A stretch of DNA of 64,000 bases from SZAS-79 sp963844255 (GTDB lineage Bacteria; Pseudomonadota; Gammaproteobacteria; Burkholderiales; SG8-39). Below are positions 33,472 through 46,775 of the stretch, piece after piece. The position numbers and the translations under genes were made by a program. The notes beneath the pieces were generated by a model. It was given only the letters and a program-made list of their open reading frames with translations, searched no databases and was not told where the DNA came from. The stretch is from the NCBI GenBank assembly GCA_963844255.1, contig CAWJNP010000001.1, forward strand, positions 124,001-188,000, given 5' to 3'. The number at the start of each line of letters is the position of its first letter. The first letter of the stretch is position 1.

Positions 33472-34073
33472 ACCGTATCAACCTCCTGCCGCACCGCCAA
33501 GAGCGGAGGGACGCGGCGCGCAAGCACTTCTTCATCGTTGCAGGGATGACCGCAGTGCTCGGCGCGGCGGTCGTCCTGCTGATCCACGGCTATAACGCGG
33601 CTCAGGTCAGCGAGCAGGTCAGCCGGAATGAGTTCCTGGTCAAGGAAACGGCCAAGCTGGACAAGGAAATCGCCGAGATCAAGGTACTCAAGGACGAGAT
33701 TCAGGCGCTATTGGCGAGAAAGCAGGTGATCGAGACCCTGCAGGCGGATCGCGCGCAAACCGTGTATCTGCTCGACCAGCTGGTGGAACAGATGCCCGAC
33801 GGAGTCTATCTGCGTTCCGTCACCCAGACGGGGAATCGCGTCACTCTGCTCGGTTATGCACAGTCGAATGCGCGCGTTTCGACCCTGATGCGCAACGTGG
33901 AGTCTTCGCCCTGGCTGGAGGCGCCAAAGCTGAACGAGATCAAGGCGTCCGTGGTCGGTGGCAAGCGCGTGGCCGAGTTCAATCTTGAGCTTCAGCTCAA
34001 GCGTGCGCAGGCGGCGGACGCTGGCGCAGCCGGCAAGGCGCCCGCAGGCAATGCTGCGGCGAAAAAGGGCTAG
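33468..34073 (+). CDS. pilN: Type IV pilus inner-membrane protein PilN
   Basis: 201 residues from GTG 33468, which overlaps the pilM stop and gives the N-terminus VNRINLLPHRQERRD; the INLLP motif is the PilM-binding tail. One transmembrane helix (about 22-42, FFIVAGMTAVLGAAVVLLI), a coiled coil (about 45-95), and a ferredoxin-like periplasmic domain. Forms heterodimers with PilO. Confidence 0.94.
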   Translation: MNRINLLPHRQERRDAARKHFFIVAGMTAVLGAAVVLLIHGYNAAQVSEQVSRNEFLVKETAKLDKEIAEIKVLKDEIQALLARKQVIETLQADRAQTVYLLDQLVEQMPDGVYLRSVTQTGNRVTLLGYAQSNARVSTLMRNVESSPWLEAPKLNEIKASVVGGKRVAEFNLELQLKRAQAADAGAAGKAPAGNAAAKKG

Positions 34074-34076
34074 CCC

Positions 34077-34730
34077 ATGGCGATCAACATCAACAAGTTT
34101 GTCGAGGACTTCAAGTACCTCAATCCTCAGGATCCGGGAACCTGGCCGGCGATCCCGAAACTGGCGGCGTTGATTGCGATCCTCGTGGGCATCATTGCAG
34201 GTGCCTATTTCCTGGATTGGCAGGTACAGCTTGAAGAGTTGGAAACCGGCAAGAAAAAGGAAGCGCAGCTCAAGACCGAGTATCTGAACAAGAAAACGCA
34301 GGCGGTGAACCTCGACCTGCACAAGCAGCAGCTCCGTGAGATCGGCGTTTCCTTCGGCGCGCTGCTCAAGCAACTGCCGAACCGCGCGCAGATGGATGCG
34401 CTGCTGGTTGACATCAACCAGGCTGGGCTCGGACGCGGTCTTCAGTTCGAATTGTTCAAGCCTGCCGGTGCCGAGTCGAAGAAGGAGTTCTACTCGGAAA
34501 TGCCGATCCAGGTACGCGTGGTCGGCAACTATCACGACATGGGTGCGTTCGCGAGTGACCTCGGGAAATTGTCGCGCATCGTGACCTTGAGCGACGTCAA
34601 GATCGAGGCGACCAAGGAGGGCAATCTTCAGATGGACGCGATAGCGCGCACGTTCCGCTACCTCGACGATGAAGAAGTTGCAGCACAGCGTAAATCGGCC
34701 AAAGGCGCGCCCAAGGGGGCGAAGAAATGA
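34077..34730 (+). CDS. pilO: Type IV pilus inner-membrane protein PilO
   Basis: 217 residues. Short cytoplasmic N-terminus, one transmembrane helix (LAALIAILVGIIAGAYFLDW, about 29-48), coiled coil, then the periplasmic domain with QFELFKPAGAESKKEFYSEMPIQVRVVGNYHDMGAFASDL (characteristic block EMPIQVRVVGNYHDMG). Partner of PilN; part of the alignment complex. Three bases separate it from pilN. Confidence 0.94.
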   Translation: MAININKFVEDFKYLNPQDPGTWPAIPKLAALIAILVGIIAGAYFLDWQVQLEELETGKKKEAQLKTEYLNKKTQAVNLDLHKQQLREIGVSFGALLKQLPNRAQMDALLVDINQAGLGRGLQFELFKPAGAESKKEFYSEMPIQVRVVGNYHDMGAFASDLGKLSRIVTLSDVKIEATKEGNLQMDAIARTFRYLDDEEVAAQRKSAKGAPKGAKK

Positions 34731-35266
34731 GTGCCGCCGTGTTGCGCATTTGTGCTGCTGCGATGGCTACTCTGGCGCTGGCCGCCTGCGGCGGAGAGCA
34801 ATACGGGGACCTCAAACAGGAACTCAACCAGCTCACCAAGGATCTGCGCGGCAAAGTCGATCCCCTGCCCCAGGTAAAGCCCTACGAACCGGTACCGTAC
34901 AAGGCGGTCGACGAGGTCGATCCGTTCAAGTCTTCCCGCCTCGAAGTTGTGGCGTCCGGATCGGTGTCTGCCAGCGCAACCGGGCTCAAGCCGGACCTGA
35001 ACCGCCCCAAGGAGGCGCTTGAAGCCTTTGCGGTCGAAACCTTGCGCATGGTCGGCACGCTGAGTCAGGACAAGCAAACCTACGGCCTGGTAAGGGCGGG
35101 CAGCAATCTTTTCCGGGTTAAGAAAGGCAATTACATGGGGCTGAACTTCGGCGTGATTACGGCGATAGACGAAACCGAGATCAAGTTCAAAGAGCTCGTG
35201 CAGGACGGCGGCGGAGACTGGGTTGAACGCAACAGCTCGCTGCAACTGGTGGAGGCACAACGATGA
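34727..35266 (+). CDS. pilP: Type IV pilus lipoprotein PilP
   Basis: 179 residues. Lipoprotein signal with lipobox LAAC (C21 region: ALAACGGE), a flexible linker with the conserved VDPFKSSR, and a small beta domain (LRMVGTLSQDKQTYGLVRA, NYMGLNFGVITAI). Connects PilNO to the secretin PilQ. ATGA overlaps at both ends. Confidence 0.93.
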   Translation: MSAAVLRICAAAMATLALAACGGEQYGDLKQELNQLTKDLRGKVDPLPQVKPYEPVPYKAVDEVDPFKSSRLEVVASGSVSASATGLKPDLNRPKEALEAFAVETLRMVGTLSQDKQTYGLVRAGSNLFRVKKGNYMGLNFGVITAIDETEIKFKELVQDGGGDWVERNSSLQLVEAQR

Positions 35267-37362
35267 CCAATGGATTTCTTCCTGCGCGAATATTTGGCGC
35301 GCTTTTTGCGGTTGCGCTGTGGTTCGCCGGAACTGGAGCGGCGCTCGCCCAGGCGAACAGCATTGAAGCCTTCAATGTCACGCAGCAGGGTGGCAAGGTT
35401 ACGGTTCGCATCCAGACCAAGGCACCGCTCAAGAGCATGCCGCCGAACTTCACGGTCGCCAGCCCGGCCCGGATCGCGTTCGACTTCGCCGCCACCACCA
35501 ACAATCTCGGGCGCACTTCGCAGGACATCGGGGAAGGCGAGCTGCGCAGCATGAATCTGGTGCAGGGCGTCGGCAAGACGCGCCTGGTGCTCAATCTGCG
35601 CCGTTCGGTTGCGCACGACGCCGTCATCGAGGGCAACAATCTGATCATTACGCTGACCTCCCTGCCCGCCACGGCCGGCAGCGGCGTGGCACATTTTGCC
35701 GAAAGCCGCTCCGATTCGGGGCACGCGATCCGGGACATCGATTTCCGCAGGGGACGCGCGGGCGAAGGACGGATCGTCGTTGATCTCGCCGACACCAGCA
35801 CCGGCATCGATATCCGCCAGCAGGGCCAGAACATCGTGGTCGAGTTCGTCAAGACGGCGCTTCCCGACAACCTGCGCAAGCGCCTCGATGTCGTCGATTT
35901 CGCGACGCCGGTGCAGACGATCAATACCTATGCGCAGGGCGACAATGTGCGCATGGTGATCGAGCCCAAGGGGCTGTGGGAGCACAACGCCTATCAGACC
36001 GACACGCAGTTCGTGGTTGAAGTAAAGCCGGTCACGCCGGGCAGCGCGGCAGCACAGCGCGGTCGGTACACCGGCGAGAAGCTGTCGCTGAACTTCCAGA
36101 ACGTCGAGGTTCGCGCGGTTCTCAACGTGATCGCCGATTTCACCGACCTGAACATCATCACCAGCGATACGGTCTCGGGCAACATCACCCTTCGCCTCAA
36201 AGACGTGCCCTGGGATCAGGCCATGGACATCATCCTCCAGACGCGTGGTCTGGACATGCGCAAGAACGGCAACGTCATCTGGGTCGCCCCGAGAGACGAG
36301 CTCGCCACACGGGAGAAACTGGCTCTGGAGGCGCAGCAGCAGATCGGCGAACTGGAAGCGACGCGCACCGAGTCCTTCCAGATGAATTACCAGAAGGCCT
36401 CCGACGTTCAGAAGCTGCTGTCAGACAAGACTCAGCCCATACTCTCCAAGCGCGGCAGCGCAGTGGTTGATACCAGGACAAACACGCTGTTCGTTCAGGA
36501 CGTCCCGAGCCGGCTCGAAGAAGTGCGCAAGCTGATTTCAAAGATCGATGTTGCGGTCCGCCAAGTGGTCATCGAAGCGCGGATCGTAATCGCCGACGAC
36601 AGTTTTTCGAAGAATCTGGGCGCCAGGCTCGGGTACAACACGGCGCCGAGCCAGCTGTTCAACGGTGGTCCGGCGCAGCGGAACCTCGGTGTCACGGCAG
36701 GCTCTACCCTGGATCAACTCGGCGCGAATACGGGCTCAATCGCCACGGCGGGAACAACGACCGTGCAGAACGTCAACCTGCCGGCGTCAGGTTTCAACAA
36801 CTTCAGCGCCGGTGCGTTCTCCTTCATCCTGTTCAACAGCACCTTCACGCGCATGCTTTCGGCCGAAATCACCGCGTTGGAAGCCGACGGCAAGGGCAAG
36901 ACAGTAGCCAGCCCGCGGGTGCTGACCGCGGACGGGGTGGAGGCGATCATCGAACAGGGCACGGAAATCCCGTACCAGCAGGCGTCGTCCTCGGGCGCGA
37001 CGTCGACCGCGTTCCGCAAGGCCAACCTGTCGCTCAAGGTCAAGCCGCAGATCACGCCCGAAGGCAACGTGATCATGAGCCTGGACGTGAACAAGGATGA
37101 ACCGGGCGCGACCACGACCGCGGGGGTCCAGATCAATACCAAGCACGTGAAGACGGAAGTACTCGTCGAGAACGGCGGCACGGTGGTGATTGGCGGAATC
37201 TACGAAGAGAGCGAGCGCCAGGATCTGACGCGGGTTCCGTTCTTTGGCGAATTGCCCTACATCGGCTTCTTCTTCAGGAACACCACGCGCGCGACGCGCA
37301 AGACCGAACTGCTGGTGTTCATCACGCCGCGTGTCGTCAGCGAGCGACTGACGGTGCGATAG
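35263..37362 (+). CDS. pilQ: Type IV pilus secretin PilQ
   Basis: 699 residues. Signal peptide 1-28 (AALAQA), two AMIN domains (about 30-250) that bind peptidoglycan, secretin N0/N1 domains (LSLNFQNVEVRAVLNVIADFTDLNIITSDTVSG), and the C-terminal secretin barrel (ASPRVLTADGVEAIIEQGTEIPY, NEPG-like VNKDEPGATT, and GGIYEESERQDLTRVPFFGELPYIGFFF). Outer-membrane pore for the pilus. Last gene of the pil cluster. Confidence 0.95.
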   Translation: MTNGFLPARIFGALFAVALWFAGTGAALAQANSIEAFNVTQQGGKVTVRIQTKAPLKSMPPNFTVASPARIAFDFAATTNNLGRTSQDIGEGELRSMNLVQGVGKTRLVLNLRRSVAHDAVIEGNNLIITLTSLPATAGSGVAHFAESRSDSGHAIRDIDFRRGRAGEGRIVVDLADTSTGIDIRQQGQNIVVEFVKTALPDNLRKRLDVVDFATPVQTINTYAQGDNVRMVIEPKGLWEHNAYQTDTQFVVEVKPVTPGSAAAQRGRYTGEKLSLNFQNVEVRAVLNVIADFTDLNIITSDTVSGNITLRLKDVPWDQAMDIILQTRGLDMRKNGNVIWVAPRDELATREKLALEAQQQIGELEATRTESFQMNYQKASDVQKLLSDKTQPILSKRGSAVVDTRTNTLFVQDVPSRLEEVRKLISKIDVAVRQVVIEARIVIADDSFSKNLGARLGYNTAPSQLFNGGPAQRNLGVTAGSTLDQLGANTGSIATAGTTTVQNVNLPASGFNNFSAGAFSFILFNSTFTRMLSAEITALEADGKGKTVASPRVLTADGVEAIIEQGTEIPYQQASSSGATSTAFRKANLSLKVKPQITPEGNVIMSLDVNKDEPGATTTAGVQINTKHVKTEVLVENGGTVVIGGIYEESERQDLTRVPFFGELPYIGFFFRNTTRATRKTELLVFITPRVVSERLTVR

Positions 37363-37391
37363 TCCCGGTCTACCCGGGCAATCAGAACAGA

Positions 37392-37413
37392 GGCCGGGCG
37401 CGTCCCGGCCTTT
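37392..37413 (+). terminator. Weak terminator between pilQ and aroK
   Basis: GGCCGGG (37392-37398), loop CGCGT, CCCGGCC (37404-37410), only three T. Probably partial, so aroK-aroB may be read both from the pil operon and from a local promoter (TACAAT at 37458-37463, six bases before the aroK start). Confidence 0.5.
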
Positions 37414-37469
37414 GCATTTCGTGGATCTCCATCGCGCCCGCAGAGGCAGGCAATAGTTACAATATCGCG

Positions 37470-38003
37470 GTGAAAGGCAGCGGCAACATTTTCCTCGTGG
37501 GCATGATGGGCGCGGGCAAGACAACCGTCGGGCGTCTGCTCGCCTCGCGTCTGAACCGGGCGTTCGTCGATGCAGACCACGAACTCGAAGCGCGCTGCGG
37601 GGTCAAGGTTCCGGTCATCTTCGAGATCGAGGGCGAAGCGGGGTTCCGACTGCGTGAAGCGGCCGTCCTCGATGAACTCACGGCGCGCTCCGGAATCGTG
37701 CTTGCAACAGGCGGCGGCGCGGTCCTGCGTGAGGACAACCGCAGGAACTTGTCGACTCGTGGCGTGGTCATCTACCTGCGTGCCCAGCCGCGCGACCTGT
37801 ACATCCGTACCCGGCACGACAAGAACAGGCCGCTCCTTGCAACTCCGGATCCGCTCGGACGTCTCGAGGAGTTATTCACCGAACGCGACCCCCTGTACGG
37901 CGAAGTGGCCGACCTCATCGTCGATACCGGCCGGCAGGGCGTGCAGATTCTCCTCAAACAGATCCTTTCCACACTGGCCGAGCAATGGCACGTATCAGCG
38001 TAG
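37470..38003 (+). CDS. aroK: Shikimate kinase
   Basis: 177 residues from GTG 37470. Phosphorylates shikimate in chorismate synthesis. Walker A GMMGAGKTTVGRLLA, shikimate-binding DADHELEARCG, GEAGFRLREAAVL, GGGAV and lid RTRHDKNRPLL. A TACAAT box six bases upstream hints at a leaderless transcript. The 3' end overlaps aroB by 19 bases. Confidence 0.95.
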   Translation: MKGSGNIFLVGMMGAGKTTVGRLLASRLNRAFVDADHELEARCGVKVPVIFEIEGEAGFRLREAAVLDELTARSGIVLATGGGAVLREDNRRNLSTRGVVIYLRAQPRDLYIRTRHDKNRPLLATPDPLGRLEELFTERDPLYGEVADLIVDTGRQGVQILLKQILSTLAEQWHVSA

Positions 38004-39088
38004 CACTGGGCGATCGTTCGTATCCCATCGATGTGGGCGCTGGGTTGATAGACGATCCGGCGGTCTTCGAGCCTTATGTTTCCGGGCATAAGGTGGCGCT
38101 TGTGACGAGCACAGTCGTTGCGCCCTTGTATCTGGCGCGGGTCGCACGGATCCTGCGCGAGGCGGGAGCCGAAGTGCTCGAAGTCGTGCTGCCGGACGGC
38201 GAAGAGCACAAGACCTGGTCTACGCTGAACCTGATATTCGACGCACTGCTGCAGGGACGCTGCGACAGACAGACCAGAATCGTCGCGCTCGGTGGCGGCG
38301 TGGTGGGTGACATTGCCGGTTTTGCCGCTGCGGTGTATCAGCGAGGCGTCCCTTTCATCCAGGTGCCGACAACGCTGCTTGCGCAGGTCGACTCCTCGGT
38401 CGGCGGAAAGACGGCGGTCAACCATCCTCTGGGCAAGAACATGGTGGGCGCTTTCCATCAGCCGCTTGCAGTGATCGCAGACGTTGCCACGCTCGCCACT
38501 CTGCCGATGAGGGAATTGCGCGCAGGCCTTGCGGAGGTCATCAAGCACGGATTCATCCGTGATGCCGGGTTCGTGGAGTGGCTCGAGTCGAACATGGAGG
38601 CGCTTCTGGCGGGCGACCCGGACGCGCTGACCCATGCGGTGGTGCGCAGCTGCGAAATCAAGGCACAGGTGGTCGCCGCCGACGAGCGCGAGAGCGGCGA
38701 GCGCGCGCTCCTCAATTTCGGCCATACCTTCGGACATGCCATCGAATCCGGAATGGGCTACGGGCACTGGGTGCACGGCGAAGCCGTTGCGGCGGGCATG
38801 GTGATGGCAGCGGACCTGTCCGCAAGGCTCGGCATGATCGCGGCGGAGGACGCCGCCCGGGTCCGGGCTCTGGTGGCGCGCGCCGGGCTGCCCGTGGCCG
38901 GCCCCGTTTCGCTGTCTGTTGCGCGCTACCTCGACCTCATGGCGGTGGACAAGAAGGCGGCGCGCGGGAAGGTTCGTTTCGTGCTGCTCGAGCGACTCGG
39001 TTCGGCGGTCCTGCGCGGTGACCTGCCCGAAGCGCCCGTCAGCCAGACCCTGCAGGCCTGCACGGCCGCCACAGACCTGCCCGCTTAG
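37985..39088 (+). CDS. aroB: 3-Dehydroquinate synthase
   Basis: 367 residues. Cyclises DAHP in the shikimate pathway, NAD and divalent-metal dependent. PDGEEHKTW, GGGVVGDIAGFAAAVYQRG, QVPTTLLAQVDSSVGGKT, and metal ligands in AEVIKHG, NFGHTFGHAIE and HGEAVAAGM. Length normal. The dgt-like gene often found between aroB and gltB in relatives is absent; the following 131 bases hold no gene. Confidence 0.96.
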   Translation: MARISVALGDRSYPIDVGAGLIDDPAVFEPYVSGHKVALVTSTVVAPLYLARVARILREAGAEVLEVVLPDGEEHKTWSTLNLIFDALLQGRCDRQTRIVALGGGVVGDIAGFAAAVYQRGVPFIQVPTTLLAQVDSSVGGKTAVNHPLGKNMVGAFHQPLAVIADVATLATLPMRELRAGLAEVIKHGFIRDAGFVEWLESNMEALLAGDPDALTHAVVRSCEIKAQVVAADERESGERALLNFGHTFGHAIESGMGYGHWVHGEAVAAGMVMAADLSARLGMIAAEDAARVRALVARAGLPVAGPVSLSVARYLDLMAVDKKAARGKVRFVLLERLGSAVLRGDLPEAPVSQTLQACTAATDLPA

Positions 39089-39219
39089 CGCAGGAACGGG
39101 CTCCAGCGGCCTAAGCCCTTGAAGCCGCAGGATTGCCAGAGTATATTTCGCGGTTCGCCTGTCTCTTTTGTGCGGGGCCGCAATCCGGACTTGGCTCCTT
39201 TAAAATTCAGAGGTTTATC

Positions 39220-43873
<4,654 letters not shown>

Positions 43874-43888
43874 CCGCGCTGAGTAGCG

Positions 43889-43913
43889 GACAAGGGGGCG
43901 CCGCCCCCTTGTC
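43889..43913. repeat. 12-bp perfect inverted repeat between gltB and gltD
   Basis: GACAAGGGGGCG (43889-43900), one base, CGCCCCCTTGTC (43902-43913). No T-run, so it is more likely an RNA stabiliser or attenuator of the gltB-gltD ratio than a terminator. Confidence 0.6.
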
Positions 43914-43946
43914 GATTCCCGGAATCTGGACAGAAGGTACGCAGCA

Positions 43947-45404
43947 ATGGGCAAAATCACGGGTTTTCTCGAGTACCAACGGCTGAACGAAGCGGCGGAG
44001 GCGCCCGAGGCACGCACGAAGCACTATCGTGAGTTCGTCCTGCACCTTGGTGAAAACGAGGCCAAGGTTCAGGGAGCGCGCTGCATGGACTGCGGCATCC
44101 CGTTCTGCATGAGCGGGTGCCCGGTGAACAACATCATTCCTGACTTCAACGATCTCGTTTACAAGGCCGACTGGAAGCGTGCGATCGAGACGCTGCATTC
44201 GACCAATAATTTTCCCGAGTTCACGGGCCGGGTCTGTCCCGCGCCGTGCGAGGAAGCGTGCACGCTGCGGATCAACAACGACCCGGTCGGTATCAAGTCG
44301 ATCGAGCATGCGATCATCGATCGGGCGTGGGACGAAGGCTGGGTCAAGCCCCTGCCGGCGGCGGCGAAGACCGGGAAGCGCGTCGCCGTGGTCGGTTCGG
44401 GCCCGGCCGGCCTGGCGGCGGCCCAGCAACTCGCACGTGCAGGGCATGCCGTCGTGTTGTTCGAGAAGAACGACCGCATCGGGGGCCTGCTGCGCTACGG
44501 GATCCCTGACTTCAAGATGGAAAAAGGCCTGCTCGACCGGCGCATCGAGCAGATGCAGGCCGAGGGCGTGGAGTTCAGGACCAATCACGTCGTCGGCACG
44601 GCACCCGTGGGTGCGGGCAATCCTTCGGCCAAGTATCTCGATCCCGCGACGATCGCGGACGAGTTCGATGCGGTTGTGCTCGCGGGCGGCGCCGAGCAAC
44701 CGCGCGACCTGCCCGTACCGGGACGAGAGCTGGAAGGTGTCCACTTCGCGATGGATTTCCTGCCGCTTCAGAACCGACGCGTGGCTGGCGATCGCAAGGT
44801 TGCAGAACTCTGGGCGACCGACAAGCATGTCGTGGTCATCGGCGGTGGCGATACCGGCTCCGACTGCGTCGGCACTTCCAACCGGCACGGTGCCGCTTCG
44901 GTCACGCAGTTCGAGCTTCTGCCCATGCCGCCCGATCTCGACAAGAATCCGGTCTGGCCCTATTGGCCGCAGCGCCTGCGCACCTCTTCTTCGCACGAAG
45001 AAGGCGCCGAGCGGGACTGGGCGGTCGCGACCAAGCGCCTGGTCGGTGAGGGCGGCAAGGTGACCAAACTCGTTGCCGCGCGCGTCGAGTGGAAGGATGG
45101 AAAGATGCAGGAGGTGCCGGGCTCGGAGTTCGAGATGCCCGCGGATCTCGTGCTCCTCGCGATGGGCTTTGTGTCTCCCGTGCAGTCCATGCTCGAGTCC
45201 TTCGGGATCGAGAAGGATGCCCGCGGGAACGCGAAGGCCGGCACCGACGGGCAGGGCTGCTACGCCACCTCGGTATCCAAGGTGTTTGCCGCGGGCGACA
45301 TTCGCCGCGGCCAGTCTCTGGTGGTCTGGGCGATCCGCGAGGGCCGGCAATGCGCCCGCGCCGTGGACGAATTTCTGATGGGCAGCTCGGATCTTCCGCG
45401 CTAG
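43947..45404 (+). CDS. gltD: Glutamate synthase [NADPH] small subunit
   Basis: 485 residues. Supplies electrons from NADPH to GltB. N-terminal 4Fe-4S region CMDCGIPFCMSGCPVNNIIPDFNDLVY (cysteine cluster CMDCGIPFCMSGCP) and CPAPCEEACT; FAD site VAVVGSGPAGLAAAQQLARAGH; NADPH site VVVIGGGDTGSDC; C-terminal FAGDIRRGQSLVVWAIREGRQ. Length normal. Its stop lies nine bases before the leader ORF described next. Confidence 0.96.
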   Translation: MGKITGFLEYQRLNEAAEAPEARTKHYREFVLHLGENEAKVQGARCMDCGIPFCMSGCPVNNIIPDFNDLVYKADWKRAIETLHSTNNFPEFTGRVCPAPCEEACTLRINNDPVGIKSIEHAIIDRAWDEGWVKPLPAAAKTGKRVAVVGSGPAGLAAAQQLARAGHAVVLFEKNDRIGGLLRYGIPDFKMEKGLLDRRIEQMQAEGVEFRTNHVVGTAPVGAGNPSAKYLDPATIADEFDAVVLAGGAEQPRDLPVPGRELEGVHFAMDFLPLQNRRVAGDRKVAELWATDKHVVVIGGGDTGSDCVGTSNRHGAASVTQFELLPMPPDLDKNPVWPYWPQRLRTSSSHEEGAERDWAVATKRLVGEGGKVTKLVAARVEWKDGKMQEVPGSEFEMPADLVLLAMGFVSPVQSMLESFGIEKDARGNAKAGTDGQGCYATSVSKVFAAGDIRRGQSLVVWAIREGRQCARAVDEFLMGSSDLPR

Positions 45405-45413
45405 ACTGCCGGC

Positions 45414-45506
45414 ATGTTCAATCAGACAGCCCATGCAGTCGCAGTCCGCCGCGTGCGACGCGTCGCGCGACGACGACATGCGGCCATGCGAGGCACAGTA
45501 GCGTAA
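45414..45506 (+). CDS. Candidate arginine-rich leader peptide of argD
   Basis: 30-codon ORF, ATG 45414 to TAA 45504-45506. Eight of 30 residues are arginine, concentrated in RRVRRVARRRH (codons 12-22). Codons include CGC CGC GTG CGA CGC and then CGA CGA CGA; CGA is rare among neighbouring genes, which prefer CGC and CGG. The run contains perfect palindromes (GCGACGCGTCGC at 45455-45466). A hairpin GTAAC/GTTAC (45503-45507 with 45521-45525) spans the stop codon and abuts a terminator, after which argD begins. This is leader-peptide attenuator architecture. Weak points: no clear ribosome site (coupling to gltD is possible) and no obvious long antiterminator. Confidence 0.5.
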   Translation: MFNQTAHAVAVRRVRRVARRRHAAMRGTVA

Positions 45507-45528
45507 CCCGGCAAGACAACGTTACCCC

Positions 45529-45567
45529 AAAGCCCCTGACCGCAAGGTCCGGGGCTTTTTCTTTTTT
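45529..45567 (+). terminator. Terminator/attenuator upstream of argD
   Basis: AAAGCCCC (45529-45536) and GACC (45538-45541), loop GCAA, GGTC (45546-45549) and GGGGCTTT (45551-45558), one mismatch, then TTCTTTTTT. It lies 23 bases after the leader ORF stop and 12 bases before the argD start, so it must be bypassed or internal to argD transcription unless argD has its own very short promoter. Confidence 0.88.
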
Positions 45568-45579
45568 GCGGAGGATCCC

Positions 45580-46752
45580 ATGCAGAAAGCAGATGCACTG
45601 ATGTTCATTACCGACCGGCCGGACGTGGAGTTTGTCCGGGGCGAGGGCTCGTGGCTGTACGACGCCGATGGTCGCCGGTATCTCGATTTCATCCAGGGCT
45701 GGGCGGTGAATTGCCTCGGACACTCGCCGCGTCTCATCCAGGACGCCTTGGCCGCACAGGCGGCCCTCGTGATCAACGTGAGTCCGGCGTATTACAACGC
45801 GCCGATGCGCGGGCTCGCCGCACGCCTCGCGGCGCTCTCCGGAATGGAGAAGGTGTTTTTCACCAATAGCGGCGCGGAGGCCAACGAGGGCGCGATCAAG
45901 CTGGCGCGCAAGTGGGGAGCGAGGAACCGCAACGGCGCCTTCGAAATCCTCACGTTCGAAAATGCCTTCCATGGCCGGACGCTTGCCACGATGTCCGCGT
46001 CCGGCAAGCCGCAGTGGGAGAAGCTCTTCGAGCCGAAAGTGTCCGGATTCCGCAAGCTGAAAATGAACGACATCAGCGCGGTGCGCGCCGCGATCAGGCC
46101 CGAGACCGTGGCCGTGATGCTCGAGCCGATCCAGGGCGAGTCTGGTGTCGTGCCGTTCTCGAGCGGCTTCCTGCGGGAACTGCACGCGCTGGCGCACGAG
46201 GCCGGAATCCTGCTGATCTTCGACGAGATCCAGACCGGGATCGGGCGCACCGGCAAGATGTTCTGCTGGGAGCACACGGGCGTGCGGCCCGATATCATGA
46301 CGCTGGCCAAGGGCCTTGGCGGCGGGGTGCCGCTGGGTGCGCTGATCGCCAGGGAAAACGTCTGCTGTTTCGAACCCGGCGATCAGGGCGGGACCTACAA
46401 CGGCAACCCGCTGATGACGGCGGTGGGCCTGGCCGTCGTCGGCGAAGTTGCGCGGCCGGAATTTCTGGCACGGGTCGCGGAGAACGGCGACTACCTGATG
46501 AGCCAACTGCGCGCGCTGTCGGGGGAGCGCAGCCTGGGCGAGGTGCGTGGCCAGGGACTGCTGGTCGCGCTTGAACTCGGCAGCCCCCTCGGGTCAGGGG
46601 TGGTCGATGCGGCGCGGACGCGCGGATTGCTCATCAATTCGCCACGGCCGGGAAGCCTGCGTTTCATGCCGGCGCTGAATGTGACCCGGGATGAGATCGA
46701 CGCCATGCTGGCGACGCTGCGCCTGGCGCTGGCGGATGTTTCCCTGAACTGA
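45580..46752 (+). CDS. argD: Acetylornithine aminotransferase (class III)
   Basis: 390 residues. PLP enzyme of arginine synthesis (may also serve in lysine synthesis). Blocks: YLDFIQGWAVNCLGHSPR, FFTNSGAEANEGAIKLARKWG, EPIQGESGV, FDEIQTGIGRTGKMFCWEH, PLP lysine in TLAKGLGGGVPLGA, GTYNGNPLM. GCGGAGG sits well before ATG 45580. It is preceded by an arginine-rich ORF and a strong terminator. Ornithine or 4-aminobutyrate transaminase are the alternatives within class III, but length and blocks favour ArgD. Confidence 0.9.
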   Translation: MQKADALMFITDRPDVEFVRGEGSWLYDADGRRYLDFIQGWAVNCLGHSPRLIQDALAAQAALVINVSPAYYNAPMRGLAARLAALSGMEKVFFTNSGAEANEGAIKLARKWGARNRNGAFEILTFENAFHGRTLATMSASGKPQWEKLFEPKVSGFRKLKMNDISAVRAAIRPETVAVMLEPIQGESGVVPFSSGFLRELHALAHEAGILLIFDEIQTGIGRTGKMFCWEHTGVRPDIMTLAKGLGGGVPLGALIARENVCCFEPGDQGGTYNGNPLMTAVGLAVVGEVARPEFLARVAENGDYLMSQLRALSGERSLGEVRGQGLLVALELGSPLGSGVVDAARTRGLLINSPRPGSLRFMPALNVTRDEIDAMLATLRLALADVSLN

Positions 46753-46775
46753 GGAAGCCTGGCCGAGGCGGCGGG

